Below, one piece after another: positions 54,065 through 63,141 of a DNA stretch of 64,000 bases. The stretch covers positions 1 through 64,000 of the forward strand of contig NZ_LFLS01000010.1 of NCBI RefSeq assembly GCF_001189915.1. The letters are read 5' to 3'. How positions within the stretch are numbered: the first letter of the stretch is position 1; each line of letters begins with the position of its first letter. Position numbers and translations under genes: made by a program. The stretch is from Herbaspirillum autotrophicum. Its GTDB lineage: Bacteria > Pseudomonadota > Gammaproteobacteria > Burkholderiales > Burkholderiaceae_D. The notes under the pieces were generated by a model. That model worked only from the letters and a program-made list of their open reading frames with translations. It did not search any database and was not told the origin of the DNA.

Positions 54065-54457
54065 ATGGAAATAAACAGCACCAACCTGCCGACCGATCTC
54101 CAGTTTGCCGAACGCGGTAATGGCAGCAGCAAAACGACCGCAGCATCGCCATCGACCACGGCGCCCATCAGCGCACCAATCAACGCGCCAAAGGAAGTCA
54201 ACACTGACACCGTCAAACTCAGCGCAGCTGCGCTGAATGCCAGCAAGCAAGACCAGGCCGCCACCATCACCACTGGCAGCCATACCCACGACACAAAAAA
54301 AGAAGAGCCTTCAGCAGTGAAATCATTTACTTACGGCGCGCTCGGTCTGGAACGTCCCGAAAAAGAAACCGCCAGCAAACCGCCTGATGGCTACAGCATG
54401 GGACGCTGGCTTGCTGCCGGGATTACGGTCGGCACCATCATTTCAGTATTGATCTGA
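54065..54457 (+). CDS. Small tail-anchored protein, unknown function
   Basis: 130 residues. The first 95 are polar and low-complexity (TTAASPSTTAPISAPINAPK; DTVKLSAAALNASKQDQAAT). Then GALGLERPEKETASKPPDGY leads to one C-terminal membrane segment (WLAAGITVGTIISVLI) that ends the protein, so it is a predicted tail-anchored protein with its bulk in the cytoplasm. No family is recognised. The VKLSAAA piece resembles a short motif common in flagellar-linked proteins, but this is weak. It ends before the shared terminator at 54542-54583. Confidence 0.65.
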   Translation: MEINSTNLPTDLQFAERGNGSSKTTAASPSTTAPISAPINAPKEVNTDTVKLSAAALNASKQDQAATITTGSHTHDTKKEEPSAVKSFTYGALGLERPEKETASKPPDGYSMGRWLAAGITVGTIISVLI

Positions 54458-54541
54458 CACCGACATGGCGACCGCTGCGTTGCGGTCGCTCAGTCATACG
54501 GTTTGCTGCGCGGCATTATTTCATTGCTTATCGCGCGTCAT

Positions 54542-54583
54542 GCAAAAAGCCGTTGAGAGCTTTCGCTGTCAACGGCTTTTTGC
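54542..54583. terminator. Perfect bidirectional rho-independent terminator
   Basis: GCAAAAAGCCGTTGA (54542-54556) pairs over 15 bases with TCAACGGCTTTTTGC (54569-54583). It ends both the plus-strand orphan gene (stop 54457) and the minus-strand tRNA-fMet transcript. Confidence 0.9.
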
Positions 54584-54588
54584 GTATC

Positions 54589-54665
<77 letters not shown>

Positions 54666-54678
54666 TCTGAAGAATGAG

Positions 54679-54707
54679 AGTATATGGCATTTCAGGGAAT
54701 CATGCAA
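54679..54707 (-). promoter_or_regulatory. Sigma70 promoter of the tRNA-fMet gene
   Basis: On the minus strand, -35 TTGCAT (54702-54707) and -10 TATACT (54679-54684) are spaced by exactly 17 bases; transcription should begin about seven bases before the tRNA 5' end. No GC-rich discriminator is obvious. Confidence 0.8.
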
Positions 54708-54893
54708 ACGATTGCTGAAAGTAAATGCCCGGCAGGCTGTATATGACCCTATACCGTCTGTCGGTGCTGATCGCATCGTCCATATGTGAAATGCCCGGTG
54801 CTCAGTGATACACTTCTACCCGCGCCCGGCGTCGGGTGTTTTGTCCGGCGCGTCCTGATATATCGTGCACTTCCACATTGTCTACTGCCCTTT

Positions 54894-55469
54894 ATGAAAT
54901 TCTGTTCTGAATGCGCTCATCCCGTTTCTCTGCAAATTCCGGCAGATGACAATCGCCCGCGTTATGTTTGCGGCAACTGCGGCACGATTCATTATCAAAA
55001 TCCGAAAATGGTGGTGGGGTCGATCCCGGTGTGGCAAACCGATGGCGAATTGCGCGTGTTGTTGTGCCGCCGTGCAATTGAACCGCGCCTCGGTTACTGG
55101 ACATTGCCCGCCGGTTTCATGGAAAACGATGAAACCACCAGCGATGCCGCCAGCCGCGAAACCGAAGAAGAAGCCGGAGCGCGGGTGCAGTTGCATGAGC
55201 TGTTTTCCCTGATCAATGTGCCACACGTGCATCAGGTGCATCTGTTCTACCGCGCCACCTTGCTGGATCTGGATTACATGGCCGGCATCGAAAGCCTGGA
55301 AGTGGCGATGTTTACCGAAGCCGAGATTCCGTGGTCCGAGATTGCCTTCCCTACTATCGAATACACCTTGCGCGCCTTCTTTGCCGATGCCAAAAAGGTA
55401 GCGGCCGAAGGCGGCAGCTTCAGCTTGCATACGCAAGACATCCGCCGTTCCATGCTGCGCCCTGAATAA
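54894..55469 (+). CDS. NUDIX hydrolase with N-terminal zinc ribbon
   Basis: 191 residues. An N-terminal zinc ribbon has two CxxC pairs (FCSECAHP and VCGNCGTIHY). The NUDIX box is GFMENDETTSDAASRETEEEAG, read in two pieces: GFMENDETTSDAASRE and TEEEAG, fitting Gx5Ex7REUXEEXGU. Related proteins hydrolyse nucleoside diphosphate derivatives, and NudC-like enzymes with zinc ribbons act on NADH or NAD-capped RNA; exact substrate here is unknown. ATG 54894 follows a weak ribosome site. It lies 15 bases before aat. Confidence 0.9.
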   Translation: MKFCSECAHPVSLQIPADDNRPRYVCGNCGTIHYQNPKMVVGSIPVWQTDGELRVLLCRRAIEPRLGYWTLPAGFMENDETTSDAASRETEEEAGARVQLHELFSLINVPHVHQVHLFYRATLLDLDYMAGIESLEVAMFTEAEIPWSEIAFPTIEYTLRAFFADAKKVAAEGGSFSLHTQDIRRSMLRPE

Positions 55470-55484
55470 ACTGCGGGAGCGTCC

Positions 55485-56231
55485 ATGATTGCCTGGCTGG
55501 ATAGCGACTCCCCCTTTCCCGACGTGTCACGGGCGCTGACTGATCCGGCCGGCCTGCTGGCCGCCGGCGCCGATCTGTCACCGGCGCGCTTGCTGGATGC
55601 TTACCGCCACGGCATCTTTCCCTGGTTTTCCGAAGGTCAGCCGATTCTGTGGTGGAGTACCGATCCGCGCATGGTGTTGCAGACCGAGCGCTTCATCATT
55701 TCCGACAGCCTGCAAAAAACCTTGCGCAAGATCGAACGCAGCCGCCATACCGATGGCCGCTGGGAGATTCGTTTCGATTCCGACTTTGAAGCCGTCATGC
55801 GCGCGTGCGCTGCGCCGCGCAAGCATGAATCCGGCACCTGGATTTCAGAAGACATCATTCGCGGCTATTGCGGCCTGCACCGCCAGGGTTTTGCCCATTC
55901 GTCGGAAGTGTGGCTGGAAGGTGAGCTGGTCGGCGGCGCATATGGCGTCAGCATCGGCCAGATGTTTTACGGCGAATCGATGTTCGCCCGCGTCAGCGAC
56001 GGCTCCAAGGTAGCGCTGGCGTATCTGGTGCATTTCCTGCGCCGGCACGGCGTGCGCATGATCGACTGTCAGCAGGAAACCCCGCATCTGGCCTCACTGG
56101 GCGCGGCGCCGATCTCGCGCCAGGCCTTTCTGACACATCTGCGCAGCGCGATCCGGTCGCCCCAGATCGGCTTCTGGCATCCGCTTGATCTGTTCTCGCC
56201 CGACAGCGCCGGACAACCGCCTGCGCATTAA
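55485..56231 (+). CDS. aat: Leucyl/phenylalanyl-tRNA--protein transferase
   Basis: Adds Leu or Phe from aminoacyl-tRNA to proteins with N-terminal Arg or Lys, marking them for ClpS/ClpAP degradation. The 248 residues include the family start [15 protein letters not shown] and [43 protein letters not shown], and the conserved [41 protein letters not shown] (read in parts). It forms a likely operon with the following bpt gene, which has a complementary specificity. Confidence 0.96.
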   Translation: MIAWLDSDSPFPDVSRALTDPAGLLAAGADLSPARLLDAYRHGIFPWFSEGQPILWWSTDPRMVLQTERFIISDSLQKTLRKIERSRHTDGRWEIRFDSDFEAVMRACAAPRKHESGTWISEDIIRGYCGLHRQGFAHSSEVWLEGELVGGAYGVSIGQMFYGESMFARVSDGSKVALAYLVHFLRRHGVRMIDCQQETPHLASLGAAPISRQAFLTHLRSAIRSPQIGFWHPLDLFSPDSAGQPPAH

Positions 56232-56380
56232 GCTTGCCGATGGCGCCGGCAAGACCTTCATGTTGCCGCTGTTACTCGCGTGCCAAAGTAGTGTAAATTA
56301 TCAGTACTGATATCAATTTGTCGCACGAGACTCAGCGCGGCCCGCCATCGCCGGCTGCGCTACTGTCATACAGGACGCAC

Positions 56381-57118
56381 ATGACGCATCTCAAAGACCT
56401 GCCTTTTTCGACCTTGCAGTTTTATGCAACGGCGCCTTATCCGTGCAGCTACCTCGATAATCAGCAGGCGCGCTCGCAAGTGGCGACGCCGTCGCATCTG
56501 ATCAATGCCGATGTCTATTCGGAACTGGTCAAGACCGGTTTCCGGCGCAGCGGTATTTTCACCTATCGCCCGTATTGCGACGGCTGTCATGCCTGCACCC
56601 CGGTGCGCATCCGCAGCGCCGATTTTGTCGCCAACCGCAGCCAGCGCCGCGCCTGGCACAAGAACCGGCATCTGGTGGCGCTGGTGACCAACCTGACCTA
56701 CGCCTACGAGCATTACGAACTGTATCTGCGCTATCAGTCGGTACGCCACGCCGGCGGCGGCATGGATCAGGACAGCCGCGACCAGTACGCGCAATTCCTG
56801 CTGCAAAGCAAGGTCAACACGCGGCTGGTCGAGTTTCGCGAACCGGATGGCGTGTTGCGCATGGTCAGCATCATCGACGTCCTCGACGACGGTCTGTCCT
56901 CGGTCTACACCTTCTACGACCCCGATATCGCCGGCGCTTCCTACGGCACCTTCAATATCCTGTGGCAAATCGAACAGGCCCGGTTACTGGGGATTCCCTA
57001 CGTCTACCTCGGCTACTGGATCAAGGAAAGTCCGAAAATGGCATACAAAACCAACTTCAAGCCACTGGAAGCCTTGCAGGACGGCATCTGGGCGCCAATG
57101 GCGGACGATCCGGCCTGA
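56381..57118 (+). CDS. bpt: Aspartate/glutamate leucyltransferase Bpt (arginyltransferase family)
   Basis: Transfers Leu to proteins with N-terminal Asp or Glu, the bacterial relative of eukaryotic Ate1. The 245 residues show [20 protein letters not shown] at the start, the CxxC-like [16 protein letters not shown] that is conserved in the family, then [24 protein letters not shown] and [20 protein letters not shown]. With aat it makes a full N-degron route. The start 56381 excludes a 21-residue upstream extension that has no homologous character. pyrD follows 82 bases later. Confidence 0.95.
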   Translation: MTHLKDLPFSTLQFYATAPYPCSYLDNQQARSQVATPSHLINADVYSELVKTGFRRSGIFTYRPYCDGCHACTPVRIRSADFVANRSQRRAWHKNRHLVALVTNLTYAYEHYELYLRYQSVRHAGGGMDQDSRDQYAQFLLQSKVNTRLVEFREPDGVLRMVSIIDVLDDGLSSVYTFYDPDIAGASYGTFNILWQIEQARLLGIPYVYLGYWIKESPKMAYKTNFKPLEALQDGIWAPMADDPA

Positions 57119-57200
57119 TGTGCCGAAAAGCCGGCAGTTTGATGCCGGGCCACGGATGGACAAGTTAAAATAGCGCACTTTTTTCTTATTTGCGCCCATC

Positions 57201-58235
57201 GTGTCCGACAAATTACTCTACGCCCTGCTTCGCCCCCTGCTGTTTTCCCTCGATCCGGAACGCGCGCACCACCTGACCTTGCCTGCCCTCAAGCGCGCTG
57301 CCGCCTGGGGTCTGACCGGCATGCTCGGCAAACCGGCGGCCAATCCGCGCACCCTGATGGGCGTGACCTTCCCCAATCCGGTCGGTCTGGCGGCCGGCCT
57401 CGACAAGGATGGCGCGTTCATCGATGGCCTGGCGGCACTCGGTTTCGGCTCGATTGAAGTCGGCACCGTGACACCCCGGGCACAGGCCGGCAATCCCAAG
57501 CCGCGCATGTTCCGCTTGCCCGCCGCCAACGCAGTGATCAATCGCATGGGCTTCAATAATGGCGGGGTCGATGCCTTTGTCGCCAATGTCCAGGCGTCGC
57601 GCTTCTATCAGGACCGTCAAGGCGTACTGGGGCTGAATATCGGCAAGAATGCCGACACCCCGATCGAGCGCGCTGCCGACGATTACCTGCACTGCCTGGA
57701 AAAGGTCTATCCCTACGCCAGCTACGTGACGGTCAATATTTCCTCGCCCAATACCAAGAATCTGCGGCAGTTGCAAGGCGCTTCCGAAATCGATGCCTTG
57801 TTGTCGCAACTCAAGCAAGCCCAGCAGCGGCTGGCCGATCAGCACAAGCGCTATGTGCCGCTGGCGCTCAAGATCGCGCCGGACATGGATAACGAACAAA
57901 TCAAGAATATCGCCGAAGCCTTGATCCGGCATGGTATCGATGGCGTCATCGCGACCAACACCACGACCTCGCGCGATGCGGTGCAAGGCATGGTGCATGG
58001 CGCCGAAGCCGGCGGCCTGTCGGGCGCGCCGGTATTCCATCTGTCCAATCAGGTGATCCGCGGCCTCAAAGCCGAGTTGGGTGACGCCCTGCCGATCATC
58101 GGTGTCGGCGGCATCTTCAGCGGCGCCGATGCCAAGGCCAAGATCGATGCCGGTGCGGCATTGGTGCAGGTGTATACCGGACTGATCTATCGCGGTCCGG
58201 CACTGGTCAAGGAATGCGCCGCCAGCCTGCGCTGA
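57201..58235 (+). CDS. pyrD: Dihydroorotate dehydrogenase (quinone), class 2
   Basis: FMN enzyme of pyrimidine synthesis that passes electrons to quinone at the membrane. The 344 residues begin with [30 protein letters not shown], the helical membrane-binding extension of class 2 enzymes. Active-site regions include [49 protein letters not shown] with the catalytic Ser, and a C-terminal FMN site [20 protein letters not shown]. It is well conserved after aat-bpt in betaproteobacteria as far as I recall. Confidence 0.96.
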   Translation: MSDKLLYALLRPLLFSLDPERAHHLTLPALKRAAAWGLTGMLGKPAANPRTLMGVTFPNPVGLAAGLDKDGAFIDGLAALGFGSIEVGTVTPRAQAGNPKPRMFRLPAANAVINRMGFNNGGVDAFVANVQASRFYQDRQGVLGLNIGKNADTPIERAADDYLHCLEKVYPYASYVTVNISSPNTKNLRQLQGASEIDALLSQLKQAQQRLADQHKRYVPLALKIAPDMDNEQIKNIAEALIRHGIDGVIATNTTTSRDAVQGMVHGAEAGGLSGAPVFHLSNQVIRGLKAELGDALPIIGVGGIFSGADAKAKIDAGAALVQVYTGLIYRGPALVKECAASLR

Positions 58236-58256
58236 GCCGCGTATCAAACCGCTGTT

Positions 58257-59168
58257 TCAGCGCCGCAGCAGGGTCGATTTGCCGAACAGGCTTTCGACCA
58301 GCTCCACCACCAGTTCGGCAGTACGATTGCGTACATCGCAGGCCGGATTGAGTTCCATCAGATCAAGCGACGCCAGGCGTCCGGTATCAGCAATCATTTC
58401 CATGCACAACTGCGTTTCGCGGTAAGTCGGTCCGCCCGGCACCGCGGTACCGACGCCGGGTGCCACCGCCGGGTCGAGGAAATCGATATCAAAACTGACG
58501 TGCAAATGGGTATGTTCATCGATGCCGGCCAGCGCCTGTTCCATGGTCTGGCGCATGCCGTACTCATCGATATGCCGCATGTCGAAGATTTGCAAGCCAA
58601 GGGTCCGCAAATGCTGTTTTTCTTCCTGATCGACACTGCGGATACCAATCTGGCGCATGGCATCCGGCGTCAATGCCGGGGTCTGACCGCCAATCCCGGT
58701 CAGTTCCGGCGGTCCCTCGCCAAACAGGCAAGCAACCGGCATGCCGTGAATATTGCCGGTCGGCGATGAGGCGCCGGTATTGGCATCGGCATGCGCGTCC
58801 AGCCACAACACCAGCAACTTCTTGCCAGTGTCGCGACAGTGACGGGCCACGGCGGCAATCGAACCGATTGCCAAGGCGTGATCACCGCCCATCAGAATCG
58901 GCAAGCGGCCGGCATGCAATGCGGCCTGCACGGCGTCGCACACCAGCCGGTTCCACTGCGTCACTTGCTCCAGATGGCGCAAACCATTGGCCGGCGGCAG
59001 TTGCGGGTTAGGCGGACCTGACAGATCGCCGGCATCTTCCACGGCCCAGCCATGGCGCTGCATGACGTGCTGAAAATCGGCCACCCGCAACGCTTCCGGC
59101 CCCATCGAAGCTCCACGCCTGCTGGCGCCGATATCCGTCGGTGCGCCGATCAATCTGAGTGTTCTCAT
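58257..59168 (-). CDS. rocF: Arginase
   Basis: Manganese enzyme that splits arginine into ornithine and urea. The 303 residues carry all metal ligands: His97 in GGDHALAIGS, Asp124/His126/Asp128 in LDAHADANT, and Asp227/Asp229 in SFDIDFLDP. NIHGMPVACLFG and the C-terminal SLDLMELNPACDVRNRTAELV also match. Its start overlaps the ornithine cyclodeaminase-like stop by four bases, so arginine breakdown to ornithine and then proline is encoded as one unit. Confidence 0.95.
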   Translation of the reverse strand: MRTLRLIGAPTDIGASRRGASMGPEALRVADFQHVMQRHGWAVEDAGDLSGPPNPQLPPANGLRHLEQVTQWNRLVCDAVQAALHAGRLPILMGGDHALAIGSIAAVARHCRDTGKKLLVLWLDAHADANTGASSPTGNIHGMPVACLFGEGPPELTGIGGQTPALTPDAMRQIGIRSVDQEEKQHLRTLGLQIFDMRHIDEYGMRQTMEQALAGIDEHTHLHVSFDIDFLDPAVAPGVGTAVPGGPTYRETQLCMEMIADTGRLASLDLMELNPACDVRNRTAELVVELVESLFGKSTLLRR

Positions 59169-60217
59169 CTGTGTCCCTGGTATGGCGCGACATCATCAAT
59201 TGCCATCTGATACAAATCTTTCGGGTCGCTTTGCGTCGGGATCAAATCAATGCTGTCGATTTCAAGTTCATCCGACAGTTGCTCTGACAACGCATCCAGA
59301 AAGCGCAAGGTGGAAAAATCTTCCAGCGCAAAACCTACCGAATCAAAGACCGTCACTTCCTCATCAAGTTCACGCCCGGGTGCCTGCCCCGACAAGACTT
59401 GCCACAATTCAGTCACGGCAAAGTCCGGGGCCATTTGCTGCAACTCGCCTTCGATACGCGATTGCGCCTCGAACTCCACCACCACCCGCGCCGCCGCCAG
59501 CACATCGCGATGCAATTCGGTTTTGCCGGGACAATCACCGCCAATCGCATTGATATGCATGCCGGGCTCCAGCATCCCGGGTGTCAGAATCACGGCATTG
59601 CGCTTGTCGGCGGTAACCGTGGTGACGATATCCGCACCCTGCACTGCCTCGGCGACGCTGGCGGCAGGCACTACCTGCAAGGCCGGATAGGCCGCCAGAT
59701 TGCGACACAATTTTTGGGTCGCGGCCGGATCGATATCGAATACCTGCACGCGCTTGATTCCCAGCAGGCAGTGAAATGCAATCGCCTGGAATTCACTTTG
59801 CGCGCCGTTGCCAATCAGCGCCATGACCCGGCTGTCGGCACGCGCCATGCTGCGCGCTGCCAGCAATGAGGTCGCGGCGGTGCGCAAGGCGGTGCTGATG
59901 GTGAGTTCGCTCAACAGTCGCGGATATCCGCTCGCCACGTCGGCCAGCACGCCGAATGCCGTGACCGTCAGCAAGCCGCGCCCGGGATTCGAGGGATGAC
60001 CGTTGACATACTTGAATGCGTAGAGGTTGCCATCGGATATCGGCATCAGTTCAATCACGCCCTGCGCGGAATGACTGGCCAGCCGGATGGTCTTTTCAAA
60101 TACCGGCCAACGCTGATAATCGGCGTCGATATAGTCGGCCAGTCCCGCGATGATACGTTCCACGGAACGCTGCGCGAGTAACGCTTGCATGTAACGGATG
60201 CCGATGTACTTGACCAT
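59165..60217 (-). CDS. Ornithine cyclodeaminase family protein
   Basis: NAD-dependent enzyme family that converts ornithine to proline and ammonia, or related amino acids. The 350 residues contain GYPRLLSELTISTALRTAATSLLAARSMA, the NAD motif MALIGNGAQSEFQAIAF and VQVFDIDPAATQKL, GADIVTTVTADKRNAVI, and INAIGGDCPGKTEL with likely active-site residues. Close kinship with ocd is inferred because arginase follows directly; alanine dehydrogenase or lysine cyclodeaminase activities cannot be excluded. It is first in the two-gene operon. Confidence 0.9.
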   Translation of the reverse strand: MVKYIGIRYMQALLAQRSVERIIAGLADYIDADYQRWPVFEKTIRLASHSAQGVIELMPISDGNLYAFKYVNGHPSNPGRGLLTVTAFGVLADVASGYPRLLSELTISTALRTAATSLLAARSMARADSRVMALIGNGAQSEFQAIAFHCLLGIKRVQVFDIDPAATQKLCRNLAAYPALQVVPAASVAEAVQGADIVTTVTADKRNAVILTPGMLEPGMHINAIGGDCPGKTELHRDVLAAARVVVEFEAQSRIEGELQQMAPDFAVTELWQVLSGQAPGRELDEEVTVFDSVGFALEDFSTLRFLDALSEQLSDELEIDSIDLIPTQSDPKDLYQMAIDDVAPYQGHR

Positions 60218-60286
60218 GATGATCGCCTTTCGACAGAACCCTGCAATGCTTCAAATTCTACACACTAATTCCCGCACCAGAATGCT

Positions 60287-60958
60287 TCAGTCATTTTTTT
60301 TGGCGCGCACCGCCAGTTCTGCCACCCGCTCCAGTTGCTCCTGCACGAAACCATCGAAGGCTTGCAACAATGGCTGGTAAGGTGCGCTACGCTGTTCCAG
60401 TTGCATCAACGCATAACACGTTGCTTCCAACGTCGATAACTGATCCGGCCGGTGCGCCTTGCGAATCCGGTACAGCGAGGGCGGCGGATCACGCAGCGGC
60501 AGGCGCGGCAATGCTTGCAGCAAAGGATGCAGATGCAGCAGCTTGCGACTCTTGCGCCAGGTCGCATCCAGTACCACCAGCCGCAGTTGCGCTGGCGGCA
60601 TGACAGACCAGTCCGGCGCGGTCGCCGCCGGCGTCGCAATGGCGGTGGCGGTCAGCAATGGCATATCCGGATACAGCAATACCGGCTGTCGCGGCGCTGC
60701 GCCGCTGCTGCCGTACAGCAAAGCCCGCAGTGCCGGTTCGGCAAATTGTTCGCCGCTGGCCAGCACACTGCCCGCCAGACTGAGATGCAACAAACGCGCA
60801 CTGCCCTTGGCGTTATGCACTTCCAGCGGATGCTGCAAAATCAGGACCTCCACCTCCGGGGTGATGGTCTGCACCCAACCGCAAATGCAGGTAGTTTGCG
60901 GACGCAGGCATTGCGCGCATTGCGCCCGTTTGTTTACGGCACTCAGCAATTCGCTCAT
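60287..60958 (-). CDS. DTW-domain tRNA-uridine aminocarboxypropyltransferase
   Basis: 223 residues. The N-terminal zinc-binding part has CAQCLRPQTTCICGW (four Cys). The SPOUT-like DTW domain follows with LILQHPLEVHNAKGSARLLHLSL, LYPDMPLL, and the DTW-type motif as DATWRKSRKLLHLHP (here D-A-T-W). PPSLYRIRKAHRPDQLSTLEA matches TapT/YfiP proteins that make acp3U in tRNA. Its start overlaps the LysR stop by four bases, an unusual coupling of a tRNA modifier to a regulator. Confidence 0.88.
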   Translation of the reverse strand: MSELLSAVNKRAQCAQCLRPQTTCICGWVQTITPEVEVLILQHPLEVHNAKGSARLLHLSLAGSVLASGEQFAEPALRALLYGSSGAAPRQPVLLYPDMPLLTATAIATPAATAPDWSVMPPAQLRLVVLDATWRKSRKLLHLHPLLQALPRLPLRDPPPSLYRIRKAHRPDQLSTLEATCYALMQLEQRSAPYQPLLQAFDGFVQEQLERVAELAVRAKKND

Positions 60959-61890
60959 GGCCTGCCCGCGTCTGATTGTGCATCACCGGCGATGTAGGCT
61001 TGCAAGCCATCGGCCAGGGCATCGAAGGTAATCCGGCAACGCGGACTGCCGCGCAAGTCTTCATGCATCACCACCCAGGTATCGAGTTGCATCACAAATT
61101 GCTGTGGCAGCAGATGCACCAGACCCGGATCACGGCGCGCCAGATTGACCTGACAGATGCCGATGCCGAAGCCGGCGCGGATCGCCGCCAGTTGCGCCAG
61201 ATCACTGTCGGTACGCAAGGCAAATGCAGCGCGCTGCAAGTTGCCGGTGGCCTGCATGAAGCTGCGGATGAAGGCAGTTTCGCGATCGAAGCCGATCAGC
61301 GCATGCTGCCCCAGTTCACGCATGTCTTGCGGCGCCGGATGCTGTTGCAGATAGCGACGATGGGCATGCAATCCCAATGTGATGTTGCCGGCGCGGCGCG
61401 TGACCAGCGCCTCTTGCGTCGGCCGCAACATGCGGATGGCAATGTCGGCCTGCCGCAGCAGCAAATCGTCGATCCGATTCGATAACACCAGCTCGATCAC
61501 CAATTGCGGATGGGCAACGCGCAATGCAGTCAGTATCGGCGGCAACACTTCGGCACCGACCACTTCGCTGGCGCTGATCCGGACCGTGCCGCGTACCGCG
61601 CTGCCGTCACCGCCATGCGCCGATGCCACGCGCAGCAGCGCTGCCGCATTCAAGGCCAGATTTTCGGCATGCGGCCCCAGCGCGAGTGCTGCCTCGGTCG
61701 GTTTGAAGCCATGTTGCGAACGGGTGAACAAGGCAAAACCCAGGGCCGCCTCAAGGGCGTCGATATGACGGCCGATGGTCGGCTGCGTCACGCCCAGCGC
61801 CCGCGCCGCCGCCGACAGCGATCCTTCCTGCAACACAGCGAGAAAGGAACGATACAACTCCCAACCGGGATCTTCGATATAGTCAGTCAT
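60955..61890 (-). CDS. LysR-family transcriptional regulator
   Basis: 311 residues. The N-terminal winged HTH (ELYRSFLAVLQEGSLSAAARALGVTQPTIGRHIDALEAALG) is followed by a substrate-binding domain at about 90-300 (VRGTVRISASEVVGAEVLPP; PTQEALVTRRAGNITLGLHAH). It is divergent from the NAD-dependent epimerase gene, the usual position for a LysR target, while the DTW gene lies downstream in its own operon. Effector unknown. Confidence 0.92.
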   Translation of the reverse strand: MTDYIEDPGWELYRSFLAVLQEGSLSAAARALGVTQPTIGRHIDALEAALGFALFTRSQHGFKPTEAALALGPHAENLALNAAALLRVASAHGGDGSAVRGTVRISASEVVGAEVLPPILTALRVAHPQLVIELVLSNRIDDLLLRQADIAIRMLRPTQEALVTRRAGNITLGLHAHRRYLQQHPAPQDMRELGQHALIGFDRETAFIRSFMQATGNLQRAAFALRTDSDLAQLAAIRAGFGIGICQVNLARRDPGLVHLLPQQFVMQLDTWVVMHEDLRGSPRCRITFDALADGLQAYIAGDAQSDAGRP

Positions 61891-61991
61891 ACAAATAAGT
61901 ATAGCGACCCATCGATTTTAAGCAATTCCATTTAACAAAATTATCATCCACACTGCCTTCCATCGACCACTTACCAGGAATGGAGCACTTT

Positions 61992-62966
61992 ATGACAACC
62001 TCACCCCGCATTGCTTTGGTACTCGGCGCCACCGGTGGCATCGGCGGTACGCTGGCACGTCGCCTGCTCGCCGATGGCTGGCAAGTCCGGGCCTTGCACC
62101 GCCATGCCGCCACCGCCAGCCGCACCGCCGGCAACGCCGGACTGCAATGGCTGCAAGGCGACGCCATGCAACGTGCCGACGTTGTCTCTGCCGCCCTGCA
62201 AGGCGCGCCGGCAACGCTCATCGTGCATGCCGTCAATCCTCCCGGCTACCGGCATTGGCAGCAACTGGTGTTGCCGATGATCGACAACAGCATTGCTGCG
62301 GCCCGTGCCACCGGTGCCCGCATCTTGCTGCCAGGCACGATATACAACTACGGTCCCGATGCGCTGCCGGAATTGACTGAATCCTCGCCACAGCATCCGG
62401 TGACGCGCAAAGGCGCTGTCCGGGTCGAATTGGAACAGCGTTTGCGCACTGCTGCCGATGACGGCGTGCGCAGCCTGATCGTCCGCGCCGGTGATTTCTT
62501 TGGTCCACATGCCGGCAACAACTGGCTGTCGCAGGGGTTGGTCAAGCCGGGACGCGAAGTGACTGCCATCACCTATCCCGGCAAACCCGGACTGGGTCAT
62601 CAATGGGCATACTTGCCCGATGTGGCGGAAACCATGCTGCAACTGGTGAACCGGCCGGAAGCACTGGCCACGTTTGATACCTTTCACATGCAAGGACATT
62701 GGGATCAGGATGGCGCGCGCATGACAGAAGCGATTCGCACCGCACTTGCCAAGCCGGCATTGCCGGTACGCGCCTTTCCATGGTGGCTGGTCCCGCTGGC
62801 GGCGCCGCTGGTGCCGTTTTTCAGCGAGCTCAAGGAAATGCGTTATCTGTGGCAGCAAGCAATCCGCATGGACAACAGCAAACTGCGCAGCGTGCTCGGC
62901 AGTGAACCGCATACGCCGCTGGCGCAAGCCATGCGCAACACGCTGGAGGCATTGGCCTGTCACTGA
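61992..62966 (+). CDS. NAD(P)-dependent epimerase/short-chain dehydrogenase-like protein
   Basis: 324 residues of an extended Rossmann protein. The cofactor loop is ALVLGATGGIGGTLARRLLADG. Further segments are LLPGTIYNYGPDALPELTE (with the Tyr of a YxxxK-like position less clear), IVRAGDFFGPHAGNNWL and LGHQWAYLPDVAETMLQLV, typical of NAD-dependent epimerase/dehydratase proteins. An ATG at 61980 is 12 bases upstream, but its ribosome site is too close; 61992 has GGAGC at a normal distance. Likely controlled by the divergent LysR regulator. Confidence 0.88.
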   Translation: MTTSPRIALVLGATGGIGGTLARRLLADGWQVRALHRHAATASRTAGNAGLQWLQGDAMQRADVVSAALQGAPATLIVHAVNPPGYRHWQQLVLPMIDNSIAAARATGARILLPGTIYNYGPDALPELTESSPQHPVTRKGAVRVELEQRLRTAADDGVRSLIVRAGDFFGPHAGNNWLSQGLVKPGREVTAITYPGKPGLGHQWAYLPDVAETMLQLVNRPEALATFDTFHMQGHWDQDGARMTEAIRTALAKPALPVRAFPWWLVPLAAPLVPFFSELKEMRYLWQQAIRMDNSKLRSVLGSEPHTPLAQAMRNTLEALACH

Positions 62967-63141
62967 GCGGAGCGCGTTGCTTGCCGGCGGCGCGCAGAAT
63001 GCAAAACTTATTCACTCAAAACATCGCAAATTCACGATGTTTTTTTACCCTTTTCATTATTCAAATTCATCGCCATCATCGTCAACATTCAGGGTCCTCA
63101 CATCATCAATTTATTCGATTGAACTACCCCAGAGAAATGAC

